Assembly: GCF_007558725.1 (NCBI RefSeq)
Contig: NZ_VLPL01000003.1
Coordinates: forward strand, 186,001-250,000
From: Fluviicola chungangensis
GTDB taxonomy: Bacteria > Bacteroidota > Bacteroidia > Flavobacteriales_D > Crocinitomicaceae
DNA length: 64,000 nt
Reading direction: 5' to 3'
Made by a program: the position numbers and the translations under genes. Shown here piece by piece: positions 45,676-55,600 of this stretch (its first letter is position 1; every line of letters starts with the position of its first letter). The notes under the pieces are model-generated. The model worked only from the letters and a program-made list of their open reading frames with translations. It searched no databases and was not told the DNA's origin.

Positions 45676-46461
45676 ATGAAAGAATTAAACGGTAAAGTTG
45701 CTCTTGTGGCTGGAAGCACGCAGGGTATCGGAAAAGCGGTTGCATTGAAATTGGCTGAAATGGGTGCCAATGTGGTTTTACTGGCTCGTAATGAAGAAAA
45801 ATTGAAACAGGTGAAGGAAGAACTTTCTCAGGAAGACGGGCAAGTACATGATTACCTGGTGGTTGACTTTACCAATCCTTCTGATTTAAAAAACAAGATT
45901 ACGGATTACATCTCCAAGGGAAAAGGGATCGATATTTTAATTAACAACACCGGCGGACCGAAAGCAGGGCCAATTATTGACGCGGACATCAGCGAGTTTT
46001 TGGCAGCCTTTAATCAGCATCTGATCTGTAACCATATTCTGGTTCAGGCTGTGGTTCCCGGAATGAAAAAATTGGGTGGAGGCAGAATAGTGAATATTAT
46101 TTCTACCAGTGTAAAACAGCCTCTTCCGGGATTGGGAGTTTCGAATACCATCCGTGGGGCAGTTGGGAATTGGAGCAAAACCCTTGCAAATGAATTGGGA
46201 CAATTCAATATCACTGTAAATAATGTACTTCCGGGGGCAACAAATACGACCCGGCTTCAGGAAATTGCATCAAATAAATCTGCAAAGACCGGGGATTCGG
46301 TAGATGCTATTTTTGAGGAAATGGCTGACGAATCGCCAATGAAGCGAATTGCCAAGCCCGAAGAGATTGCAGCTGCTGTTGCATTCCTGGCATCTTCTGC
46401 GGCAAGCTACATCAATGGGATTAACATTCCTGTTGACGGAGGAAGAACGAAATCACTTTAA
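45676..46461 (+). CDS. SDR-family protein with atypical active site
   Basis: The 261-residue Rossmann-fold protein starts at ATG 45676 (MKELNGKVALVAGSTQGIG); a TTG three codons upstream overlaps the promoter. The nucleotide-binding motif TGxxxGIG is GSTQGIG, and NNTGG (canonical NNAG) follows in ILINNTGGPKAG. Ser of the catalytic set is present in VNIISTSVKQ. The usual Y-x-x-x-K is S-N-T-I-R in LGVSNTIRGAVGNWSK, so Tyr is Ser and Lys is Arg. That pattern marks a divergent SDR subgroup near FabG-like reductases; whether it still reduces or oxidises a substrate is open. It ends nine bases inside the convergent adhesin gene. Confidence 0.9.
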   Translation: MKELNGKVALVAGSTQGIGKAVALKLAEMGANVVLLARNEEKLKQVKEELSQEDGQVHDYLVVDFTNPSDLKNKITDYISKGKGIDILINNTGGPKAGPIIDADISEFLAAFNQHLICNHILVQAVVPGMKKLGGGRIVNIISTSVKQPLPGLGVSNTIRGAVGNWSKTLANELGQFNITVNNVLPGATNTTRLQEIASNKSAKTGDSVDAIFEEMADESPMKRIAKPEEIAAAVAFLASSAASYINGINIPVDGGRTKSL

Positions 46462-48852
46462 GACATTTACGTGACCGACAATCTCATCAGAGATATTTGA
46501 CCTGGAGGTGTACTTGATCTTATAGGTATATGTTCCGTCCGGAACGGGCAAATCTTTGTACGTTCCGTCCCATTCCCAGCGAATACTGTTGGAATGAAAA
46601 ACCAGTTGTCCCCAGCGATCATAAATTGTCACGTCCACATCCCGGATGTTAATCATGGATGCCTTGAAGGTGTTGTTGAACTGGTTTCCGTCAGGAGTAA
46701 AGGTATTTGGAACATAGATCCAATATTCTTCCTGGATAGTTATCGGTTTCACTATAGTATCCTTGCAACCGAGGTAATTGGTCGCGATAAGCGTGACATA
46801 ATAAGTTCCCGGAACATCATACGTATTATTGGGATGAACCAGGGTAGAGGTCTGCCCGTCACCGAATTCCCATTCGTAGGTATTTCCTCCGACGGTCAGG
46901 TTTTGAAATGTAATCGGTAAATCCTCAAATAAGAGATGACTCGAAATAATAAAATTTGCAACTGGTTCAATAACTGTTACGGTAGTTGTTCCCTCAACGG
47001 TGAAAGTTTGACATTCATCCGAAACGGAAACCGTATAGGAAGTAGTTGTGTATGGATTTACAAACACCTGAGCAGTTGTTTCATCGCTGTGAAACCAATC
47101 GTAAAAATATTGTCCATACCCGCCTGTTGCACTCACACTGATCGGAACTGTGTCTCCCGGACAAATAATCTGATTCGGTGACATGGTCAATACCAAAGGA
47201 GGACTTGTAATTGTATACATGACACTGTCGATGGATGAAACACCACACTGATCGGTTACTTCAACATAATACATCGTACTGGTACTTGGGATCACATCCA
47301 GGGTATCATTTGTTCCCAGGACTGTACCGTTGGCAAGATGCCATGAATAAACAAAATTCCCTGCACCGCCGCTAATTTGCGCAGTTAATTCTTTTGGTAC
47401 GTAAGGGCATATTTCTGTAATATCCGGAGTTGTTACGATGCCAATTGGCGGATAGACCGGAACAGTGACCGTTCCAACAGCATTCGCTGTCTGATGCAAG
47501 CAGGCATCGGTAACCGAAACCGTATAGTTTTGCGTTGCGGGAGGATTGACTGTAATGGAAGCCGTGGTTTCACCCGTGCTCCAGAGAATGGTATACGGAC
47601 CTGATCCGCCGCTGGGAACTGCTGTCAATTCTGCCTCATCTTGCGGGCAAAGTTTATCCACTGAATTTACAGTTACCTGAACCGGCTGAATATCATCGAT
47701 CTTGAGGTGAAGCTCTAAAGGATTAGATCCGCCACATGGATCCGGAACTGCAAAAATCAAATCAATGGTTTCTACTCCTTCCGTGAGTCCGTCAGCTAAG
47801 GCATTGAATGTGAATTGAACGGTATTTTGACCGGCAGGAAAAGTAACAGAATTTGGGATACTCGTGTAATCCACACCTTCGGTAGCGGTTCCACCAACGG
47901 TAATCGGAACTGTAGTTGCACTTGCAGTTGATCCGTTCCGTTTTAAGGTAACGGTTGTAGATACGCATCCCTCGGCCATGGTCACTCCATCATTGAAAGC
48001 GTCGAATGACATGACATAATCTACTTCAACCGGAACTTTGGAAGTCAAACTGTTTGCTTCAAGGAAAATTCCCGAGTCGAAAATTCCATCTCCGGCATCT
48101 GCAATGGCAATGATTAAGTGATAAGTCTGTCCGCATTGAACTTTGGAAACAGCTTCCAATACTTTGGTAAATCCGTCATACTGAATGTATGAAGATGACC
48201 CGTTATAAGGACTTTGGTTTCCGTTTCCGTTATTGACGAAATACGCCGGGTTGCTGGCGCCACATGCTCCGATACCACTTCCGGTTCCTCCCGGATTTCC
48301 TCCGTTTACGTTGTTAATAGTTACGGTTGCGCCGTTTGGCAATTTGGCCATGTTCGCCGTTCCTCCCGGGATTCCCGGTCCTGAAATGAAAAATGCGAAA
48401 GCGTCATTGAATTGGGAGCAAACGTATTCGGGGTATTCTTCCGAACCAAAGACATATTTGAAACGCACCGTATCGGAATAAGGAATGAAATCGAATTCCA
48501 GAATAGCGGCATTGTAGGTGCTCGCGCCGGCCTGGGTAGTTAAGGCCCCAAAACCCGGATAATTATTATCCACTCCTGAATTGGATGAATTATTTGGTCC
48601 TTGCGGACCGCTTCCGTTGTTCGCGATAGTTCCGGTTGTGATTACAACTCCTGAATTGATTCCGAGGTTGGTGCCGTTTGCGGTAAATTTGCCCAGAGCA
48701 GCAGAAGCACCGGAATAATTGATATTTGAAACAGTAACTCCGGGACCAAGCAAGGTATTTTGAACTAATGAAGCAGCACTTTGAGGAGATGTGACCAGCT
48801 GGCCCATCAGGGAAAGAGGAAAAAGAAGTGCTATAAGACAAATTAGCTTCAT
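46453..48852 (-). CDS. Choice-of-anchor L adhesin with PKD and gliding-type C-terminal domain
   Basis: The 799-residue secreted protein has a short signal peptide (MKLICLIALLFPLSLMGQ). A choice-of-anchor L domain covers about 20-275 (SLVQNTLLGPGVTVSNINYS, FKYVFGSEEYPEYVCSQF, FAFFISGPGIPG, cited as separate cores). A Calx-beta-like unit (EGVDYTSIPNSVTFPAG) lies near 330. Repeated Ig-like units of the form ILWSTGETTASITVNP follow, then a PKD domain (YEWEFGDGQTSTLVHP) near 680. The CHU_C export domain is VPNTFTPDGNQFNNTF with YDRWGQLVFHS and PDGTYTYKI. It resembles the protein at 14870 at its N-terminus and the protein at 21655 at its C-terminus. T9SS export is expected; the ligand is unknown. 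Confidence 0.9.
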   Translation of the reverse strand: MKLICLIALLFPLSLMGQLVTSPQSAASLVQNTLLGPGVTVSNINYSGASAALGKFTANGTNLGINSGVVITTGTIANNGSGPQGPNNSSNSGVDNNYPGFGALTTQAGASTYNAAILEFDFIPYSDTVRFKYVFGSEEYPEYVCSQFNDAFAFFISGPGIPGGTANMAKLPNGATVTINNVNGGNPGGTGSGIGACGASNPAYFVNNGNGNQSPYNGSSSYIQYDGFTKVLEAVSKVQCGQTYHLIIAIADAGDGIFDSGIFLEANSLTSKVPVEVDYVMSFDAFNDGVTMAEGCVSTTVTLKRNGSTASATTVPITVGGTATEGVDYTSIPNSVTFPAGQNTVQFTFNALADGLTEGVETIDLIFAVPDPCGGSNPLELHLKIDDIQPVQVTVNSVDKLCPQDEAELTAVPSGGSGPYTILWSTGETTASITVNPPATQNYTVSVTDACLHQTANAVGTVTVPVYPPIGIVTTPDITEICPYVPKELTAQISGGAGNFVYSWHLANGTVLGTNDTLDVIPSTSTMYYVEVTDQCGVSSIDSVMYTITSPPLVLTMSPNQIICPGDTVPISVSATGGYGQYFYDWFHSDETTAQVFVNPYTTTSYTVSVSDECQTFTVEGTTTVTVIEPVANFIISSHLLFEDLPITFQNLTVGGNTYEWEFGDGQTSTLVHPNNTYDVPGTYYVTLIATNYLGCKDTIVKPITIQEEYWIYVPNTFTPDGNQFNNTFKASMINIRDVDVTIYDRWGQLVFHSNSIRWEWDGTYKDLPVPDGTYTYKIKYTSRSNISDEIVGHVNVLK

Positions 48853-48974
48853 ATGTAAATAACGTTCCGTAAATGGAATAGTTGTTTGCCTAAATACAAA
48901 AAGCGAACCAAAATGGAAATATACTGATTAAACGGTAGGAATCAATGATTTATCAGTCAAAAAAAATCATAAAA

Positions 48975-50813
48975 TCAATTGAATATTCCCTGAAGCCCGC
49001 ATAGGTTTGCATAAGTTCCTCCCAGGGCGATTAAATCCCGGTGTTTTCCGCGCTCAATAATCTGTCCTTTTGACAGGACTAAAATTTCATCTGCATTAAT
49101 AATCGTACTCATTCTGTGAGCAATAATCAGGGAAGTCCGGTCTTTCATTAATTCATCCAAAGCTCCCTGAACAATGCGTTCACTTTCCGTATCCAAAGCA
49201 GAAGTTGCTTCGTCCAGAATCAAAATGGACGGATCTTTCAAAACTGCCCTCGCGATGCTTAATCGCTGTTTTTGTCCGCCTGAAAGTTTATTTCCCCGTT
49301 CTCCGATCACTGTATCGTACCCGTTCTCCAATTGATCGATGAAACTGTCTGCATGTGCAATTTTGGCAGCCTTCACAATGAGTTCCATGGAAACATCGTC
49401 TCTTCCGAAGGCGATATTATTTCGCACGGTATCGTTAAAAAGGATTGATTCCTGGGAAACAATCCCGATATTTTTATGTAAATCTTCCAATCCGTATTCT
49501 TTGATATTGATATCATCAATGTAGATTGCTCCTTCATTGACATCGTAAAAACGGGGAAGCAAATCGGCTATAGTGGATTTCCCGCTTCCGGATTCTCCAA
49601 CCAAAGCGATGGTCTTACCGCGTTTCAGGTCGAAATTGATATTCTTCAAAACCCATTCGTCTTTGTATTTGAAACTCACACCTTCCAATCTAATATCGTT
49701 TTTCAGTCCGTGCAGTTTTTTCGGATTTTCGGTCTCGTAAATGCTTTCATTGGTGTCTAGAATTTCATTGATTCGATCACGTGAAGCTTCTGCTTTGTTG
49801 AGATTTCCGACAGCTGTTGCAATTCCCTGGATGGGTCTCAATAATTGGGAGAAAACAATGATGAAGGTAATGAATTCTTCTCCGGTGAGGCTGTCCGCAT
49901 CATTATTCAGTATCATCACTCCACCAAACCAAACCAGGCAGATCATGACTGCTGCTCCTAAGAATTCGTTCAAAGGTGGGGAAAGGTCCTTTTTGCGGAA
50001 AGTGCGTGTAACTAATTGCTGATGCCTTAAGTTGATCTTACGGAAACGTTCCGTCATGAATGGAATCGCATTGAACGCTTTAATTATTTTGATTCCTCCC
50101 AAGGCCTCTTCAATGGTGGAAAAAACGATCCCGTTTTGTTCTTGCTGCAATTTAGCCGTACGTTTCAAACTTTTCCCGATCCGTGAAATCACAAAGGCAG
50201 AGACCGGAAGCAAAATAAAGGAAATCAGGGTCAGCTGCGGACTGATATATAACAACGATCCGACAGTTATAATAATAGCAATGGGTTCTCTGTAGATTAA
50301 TTCCAGGATAGCTACTACTGCAATTTCAATTTCTCCTACATCGCTGTTCATGCGCGACATCAAATCTCCTTTTCGTTCCTCTGTATAGAACGAAAGCGGA
50401 AGTTTCATGGCTTTCGAAAAGATTTTGTCCTTTACATCTCGGACCACTGCCATTCGCAGTTGAGATTGGTACCAAATTGCACCATAACGGGTGAGATTTT
50501 TTAGGAAAAAGGCAACAAGGACAGAAATACAAACGAATAACAGAGCATATTTCGGGTCTTCTTTCACCATTTCCTGCATGGTATAGTTGTAAAGGTCTTT
50601 GCAGTAAATAAAAAAATCTGTGAAACCTCCATTATAAATGGGCTTTGGAAGATTAGTGATCTGGCCGGGTCTAAAAATCAATTGCAGGAACGGGATAAAC
50701 AAGATCATGGAAATGAGGTTGAATATCACAAACAACAAGTTGTAAAAGATCGTAAGTATCGCCGGGGCTTTATACGAAAATGTGTATTTATGGAATGCTA
50801 ATATTGATTTCAT
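48975..50813 (-). CDS. MsbA-like ABC transporter, fused permease and ATPase
   Basis: The 612-residue half-transporter has five to six membrane helices in residues 1-320 and an ATPase domain from about 360. The ATPase has Walker A GESGSGKST, signature LSGGQKQR and Walker B ILILDEATSALD, plus the switch His in IAHRMSTI. Such homodimers flip lipid A-core or other lipids or export drugs; lipid flipping is the default inference, not proven. The start is ATG 50813 (MKSILAFHKYTF), six bases after an exact promoter element at 50820-50827; the TTG at 50822 lies within that element and is rejected. It diverges from rbfA and lies downstream of nothing on its strand. Confidence 0.92.
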   Translation of the reverse strand: MKSILAFHKYTFSYKAPAILTIFYNLLFVIFNLISMILFIPFLQLIFRPGQITNLPKPIYNGGFTDFFIYCKDLYNYTMQEMVKEDPKYALLFVCISVLVAFFLKNLTRYGAIWYQSQLRMAVVRDVKDKIFSKAMKLPLSFYTEERKGDLMSRMNSDVGEIEIAVVAILELIYREPIAIIITVGSLLYISPQLTLISFILLPVSAFVISRIGKSLKRTAKLQQEQNGIVFSTIEEALGGIKIIKAFNAIPFMTERFRKINLRHQQLVTRTFRKKDLSPPLNEFLGAAVMICLVWFGGVMILNNDADSLTGEEFITFIIVFSQLLRPIQGIATAVGNLNKAEASRDRINEILDTNESIYETENPKKLHGLKNDIRLEGVSFKYKDEWVLKNINFDLKRGKTIALVGESGSGKSTIADLLPRFYDVNEGAIYIDDINIKEYGLEDLHKNIGIVSQESILFNDTVRNNIAFGRDDVSMELIVKAAKIAHADSFIDQLENGYDTVIGERGNKLSGGQKQRLSIARAVLKDPSILILDEATSALDTESERIVQGALDELMKDRTSLIIAHRMSTIINADEILVLSKGQIIERGKHRDLIALGGTYANLCGLQGIFN

Positions 50814-50819
50814 GCAGTA

Positions 50820-50827
50820 CAAAGATA
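50820..50827 (-). promoter_or_regulatory. Promoter -7 element of the ABC transporter gene
   Basis: The minus strand reads TATCTTTG (exact), six bases before ATG 50813. It is divergent from the rbfA promoter. Confidence 0.65.
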
Positions 50828-50868
50828 TGTTTTTGTTGTCCTTTGTGTATGAACGAGTTTACAATTCT

Positions 50869-50876
50869 TAACTTTG
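50869..50876 (+). promoter_or_regulatory. Promoter -7 element of rbfA, leaderless spacing
   Basis: TAACTTTG (exact) followed by cagc and ATG at 50881, the same four-base gap as at the S4 gene. Confidence 0.7.
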
Positions 50877-50880
50877 CAGC

Positions 50881-51216
50881 ATGAGTTCAATTAGACAAAA
50901 CCGAATTGAAGGCGTAATTCAAGAGGAATTATCGACTTATTTTCAACGTAATGCACGGGAGATTTGCTTAGGCGCAATGGTCAGTGTGACGATTGTAAGA
51001 GTAACTTCCGATCTGTCTTTGGCACGCATTTATTTATCTGTTTTTGCCGGTCCGGATAAAAAGGAAGTCCTGGAAAATATTCAGCAGCATTCCCGCAAAA
51101 TCCGTGGGGAAGTGGGGAAGCGTTTGAAGAATATGCACAAAATTCCGGAATTGTTGTTTTACATTGACGATTCATTGGATTATGCTGAAACCATCGATAA
51201 ATTATTGAAAGATTAA
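50881..51216 (+). CDS. rbfA: 30S ribosome-binding factor A
   Basis: The 111-residue KH-like protein assists late maturation of the 30S subunit and 5' processing of 16S rRNA, especially in the cold. The hallmarks are the N-terminal RQNRIEGVIQEELSTYFQRN, the strand VSVTIVRVTSDLSLARIYLSVF (cited in part as TSDLSLARIYLSVF), and the C-terminal LLFYIDDSLDYAETIDKLL. The length is typical. The permease that follows appears to start over its stop codon, so the two are translationally coupled. A leaderless transcript is predicted. Confidence 0.94.
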   Translation: MSSIRQNRIEGVIQEELSTYFQRNAREICLGAMVSVTIVRVTSDLSLARIYLSVFAGPDKKEVLENIQQHSRKIRGEVGKRLKNMHKIPELLFYIDDSLDYAETIDKLLKD

Positions 51217-52429
51217 GGTCTCGTTTTTCATAGCAAGAAGATACCTTCGGTATACCCGAAAGCAACGCAACCTCGTCAATTGGATTACGCGGGTTTCGGT
51301 TGTGGGAATTGCTGTTATCACTGCGGCATTGGTCATTATTTTATCCGCCTTCAACGGTATCGAACAGATGGTTTCCAGGTTGTATTCGGATTATGATCCT
51401 TCCATTTCGATGCGATCTCTGGAGGGTAAAACCTTCGATTCTACTGCGGTAAACCTGAACGATCTGCGTAAAGTTCCGGGTGTAATTTCCCTTTCCAAAG
51501 CCATTGAAGAAACAGTAATCATCAAACATGGAAAAAAATGGATCAACGCACGAATGGTAGGTGTGGATTATTCTTTTACAGAGGCTTGTAACCTGGAAAA
51601 GCACCTGGTTGATGGTTATCCATACCTGGAAGAGAACGGGGAGCCGACTGCAGTGATCGGAGCGAGTTTGCTGGACAAAATTGACGGATACATTTCGGAA
51701 ATGGATGGTTACGAGGAATTGACATTGTACACTCCTTTGAGAGATGCTTCGATTGCGCGTTTGAAAAGTCCGTTCAAAGTTTCTCCACTAAAGGTGGTAG
51801 GAAGAATGAATTTCAATAAGGATGTGAATATGTCTGATCTTTTAGTCCCGATCAACTATGCGGAAGTTCAGTTGAATTACGGCACAGATATAACAGCTAT
51901 TTATTTTCACATTAAGAAAGAAAATATTGAATCCGTTAAAGAGATCCTCGTAGCTAAATTCGGAAAGAAATTCCTGATTAAAACGGCGGCTGAAAAGAAT
52001 GAGCTGATCTTTAAGACAAGTGAAAGCGAAAAGAAAATCGTTGTTTTAATCCTGCTTTTCATTTTCATTTTGGCCGCATTTAACTTAGTTGCTTCGCTCA
52101 ATATGTTGTTCATAGAGAAAAAGGAAAATATCGAAACCATGGAGCGTTTTGGTGCTACGAAGCGATTCATTTTTCAGATTTTCTTTTTTGAGGGAATTTT
52201 AATTGCGTTTAAAGGAATCCTGATCGGGTTGGTTTTGGGAGTTGGTGTGTGTTTGCTGCAAATGCAGTTTGTTTTATTACAAATGCCGAATTCGGGTGGA
52301 GAAGCATTCCCGATGATTTTGCAGGTGAAGGATGTGCTCTTTATTTTTGCAATGGTGGTGATTTTGAGTGTGTTGTCGTCTTATTTTCCGGTGCGCTATT
52401 TGGTTAAGCGGACAATAGACGGGATTTGA
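51212..52429 (+). CDS. LolC/E-type FtsX-family permease, ATT start over rbfA stop
   Basis: The protein has 405 residues if translated from ATT 51212. The N-terminus then reads (M)KVSFFIARRYLRYTRKQRN and LVNWITRVSVVGIAVITAALV, which is the conserved LolC/LolE entrance (basic stretch, then the first membrane helix). The GTG at 51302 would begin inside that helix and lose the topology start. No ATG, GTG or TTG exists between the upstream in-frame stop (51206) and 51302. The remainder has a large periplasmic MacB-PCD-like domain (about 60-280) and three C-terminal helices (about 280-400). LolCDE releases lipoproteins from the inner membrane; a partner ATPase is not in the window. The frame is intact. 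Confidence 0.85.
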   Translation: MKVSFFIARRYLRYTRKQRNLVNWITRVSVVGIAVITAALVIILSAFNGIEQMVSRLYSDYDPSISMRSLEGKTFDSTAVNLNDLRKVPGVISLSKAIEETVIIKHGKKWINARMVGVDYSFTEACNLEKHLVDGYPYLEENGEPTAVIGASLLDKIDGYISEMDGYEELTLYTPLRDASIARLKSPFKVSPLKVVGRMNFNKDVNMSDLLVPINYAEVQLNYGTDITAIYFHIKKENIESVKEILVAKFGKKFLIKTAAEKNELIFKTSESEKKIVVLILLFIFILAAFNLVASLNMLFIEKKENIETMERFGATKRFIFQIFFFEGILIAFKGILIGLVLGVGVCLLQMQFVLLQMPNSGGEAFPMILQVKDVLFIFAMVVILSVLSSYFPVRYLVKRTIDGI

Positions 52430-52445
52430 TACCGCGGCTTTTTGT

Positions 52446-52542
52446 GAACGAATTAACTAAATGGTTTACTGATGTGGTTTTAAATAGTGTTATTTAGCTC
52501 ATTGATTTTGAGGGGAATGAACGAATTAACTAAAAGGTTTAC
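52446..52542 (+). repeat. Pair of 24-base direct repeats
   Basis: gaacgaattaactaaatgg (start 52446) and gaacgaattaactaaaagg (start 52519) are each followed by tttac and differ at one base. Their period is 73. They lie in the gap between the LolC-like gene and the convergent sensor-phosphatase. Confidence 0.7.
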
Positions 52543-52615
52543 AAAGCATAGCTTATATACTTACCGGTTCTCATTTTCTGGTCCTGGCTCATAAAAAGCA
52601 ACGGTACCTATAAGC

Positions 52616-55600
52616 CTAATCCTTCGGCTGGTATTTCTTCAATCCGATAATCGTAATATCATCCGTTTGTTCATGCCCTTCCGACCAATTGGACCAAGCG
52701 TTTTCAAAATACTTTTTTTGCAAGGGCATCGATTCCACTTTGATCTTCTCAAGCAATTCACGTATGCGTTTGAAGGAGAACTTTTTGTTTCGGATAGATC
52801 CGAACTGTTTTTGGAAACCATCTGTTATCAGGTATAACTGATCTCTGTCAGTGAGCGTAATTTGCCTGTTTTCATAAATCTGTATTTCCGTATCCTGTTC
52901 GATTTTAGTTGATCGGTAAAGTAAAAATTCTTCCTGGTGAATGTGGATCAGTGCAACCCCGCTGGTTGCAAATTGGATTGAATCTTTTTCAAAAACGACC
53001 ACCAGTGCATCCATTCCCTCTGTCGTTAACGTATTGGTTCCGTGATGCAGTAATTTGTGCAATTCACTGTTCAATCCGTTGAGAATTTGCGCAGGATCAT
53101 CAATCTTCCGTTCAATGACCAATTGATTCAATAAATTGATTCCGAGAATAGTCATAAAAGCTCCCGGAACGCCATGTCCCGTACAATCCGCCAATACAAG
53201 GATTAGCTTGTTCCCTGTTTGATGTGTCCAGTAAAAGTCCCCGCTAACAATATCCTTTGGCTTAAAGATCACAAAATAGTCTTCGAAATGTGTTCCAATT
53301 TCAGAAGCTTTGGGTAATAAACTGTATTGAATGCGTTTAGCTGAATTGATACTTGAAGTAATGTCTTTGTTTTGCTGTTCGATCAATAATTCGTTGGCTC
53401 TTTTTTCAGTGATGTCCCGTGCAAGAGCAGTAAACCCGATGATGCGTTTTCTGGATCCCGGTTCAAACACGATGGAAGCGTTTTGTCCCAGCCAGATGAT
53501 CCGTCCTTCTTTTGTCCGGATAGGGAATTCCAGGTACGTATTTTGAATCCGGTTAATAATTTGATTGCGGAAGAAATCTTTTACGATTTCCCGGTATTCC
53601 GGGTGAACGATCGTCACAGAATCTTTCCCAACGAGGTTTTCATTCTTATAACCGAAAGTTCTGCTGCTCATCTCATTCAGATAGGTGAAGTTTCCATCGA
53701 TATCCGTATTGAAGATCATGTCGTGCGCATTTTCCACCAATGACTGGTAATTGGTCGTCAGAGTCAGTTTTTCAGTCACATCCTGTCCCATGATCACGCG
53801 AACGGAATCGGAAAAGTATTTGCACGACCACTCGATCCAAATCACTTCCCCCTTCTTGTTATACATCGGGACCAGGAATATTTTTCCGTCTGAAAATTCA
53901 TCCCCCAGTGAAAATTCACGCATTTCAGCAGAAACAACGATAGGATTGAGGGTAGAAAGTGATTTCCCGACTATCATGTTCGAATCGATATGCAGCAGGT
54001 TCGAAAGATTTTTACTGCAATATGTAATGATTCCCTTTTGATCGAAGGAAATTGCCATCATGTTCCCTTTGTTCAAAATGTTACTGACGAAAAACAGCTT
54101 TTCGAGGGAGTCGTTTCTCAAATAAGTCACCATTACCGTGAGTGCGGAAGAAACTCCCATCGTCAGAATAAAAAGCACACTGTTGTAAACAGGATTTTCA
54201 ATCCAGATCAGCATCAGGACAGAAACAGAGATTTGAAGCAGGCAAATGATGATGATGGACCGGATGTTATTCAACATGTAAGGTAAGGCACTGGATATAA
54301 GTACAATTGCGATTACCGGGTAGGGATGGATATTGGTGATAAAGAGCAGGTAGAAAAATTGTACGAATAACACCAGCAGAGAAAAGTATAAACTCAGGCT
54401 GTTAATCCTGTCCAAACGGTTTCTGCGCCCCGAAAATTTATGTGTAGCATACCCGACAACTAAAACCGAACTGGCAATAAAATTCGCTGTTATGCTTCCA
54501 AGTTTGTTGTCAACGAAGTAATAAACGATCAAACCGGTGATCACATTACTTAAGGCACCGAATAGAAGCAATTTTGGAACAAATCTCGGATCCAGCGAAT
54601 TGTAACTGATCTCATAAAGGTTGATCCGCATACCGGTTCGTGTCCATTCAAGGTAACCGATATTTAGTAGCCCGAGAAACAGGATGATAATGACAATGAA
54701 CCACTTGGATTGCCAGATAGGATTGTGGATATGGATCGGGTATTGGGAAATCTCGGAAAAATTAATTCCGTCAAAACTCGATCGTACTTCCAAACGGTAG
54801 GAACCATTTTCCAGTTCAGGTAGTTTCATTTCACCCGAACTGTTCAATTTGACCCAAAACTTATGATAACCGCCGATCCTATAGTAATATTCCAATCCGC
54901 TGTTTTTTGACAGAATGGTTTTGAATGTGAGGTATTTTCCCTGATCAACATCCCGGATCACTCCATTTTGAAAAAGACGACCTTTGATAATGATAGGTTT
55001 TGGCGGGACCGGGTAGTTTTTTAAGATTTCCGTATTGATCAGAAATAAGCCTTCTGAAGTTCCGACAAATGATTTGTTTTCGTCCTGAAAAACAGCCCGC
55101 ATATTGGTCTCATAGCCCTGAAATCCATTTTTTTCGTTGTAATTCTTGTGATAAACAACTTTCCCGGCTTTGTCCATTTTGAGAATATGGATTCCCAGGT
55201 TGGTCCCGATAATCAGGTTTCCAAGTTTATCCGAAGAAAGGGTGTAAAACAAATAGGAAGGCAAGATCTTTTGGTCATCAATAATGATGAGGTGGTGATT
55301 TCGGTCAATTCCAGCGATTCCACGATCCAATGTAAACCAAAGGTTCCCGTAGAGGTCCTTCGTTGAATTTCCGACATAGGAACCAATAACATTGAAATGA
55401 GAGAGGTGATCGGTTTCATTGGTTGCAGGATTCAATTTTAGGATTCCCTCGTTGGTTCCCAGGTAAAGGAATTTACCGTCAGCTGATTGCTGACCGCAAT
55501 AGAAGTAATCCGGCGAGAACTTCATTTTTATTTTAGTGCTCGTTCGGGTCTTCGGATTATAGCAATAAAGTCCTTTTTGAACCGGGGCAAACCATAGTTT

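Noticed and set aside
51302-51304. GTG as start of the LolC-like gene
   Set aside because: The sequence before it encodes the conserved cytoplasmic N-terminus and half of helix 1, so this codon is internal.
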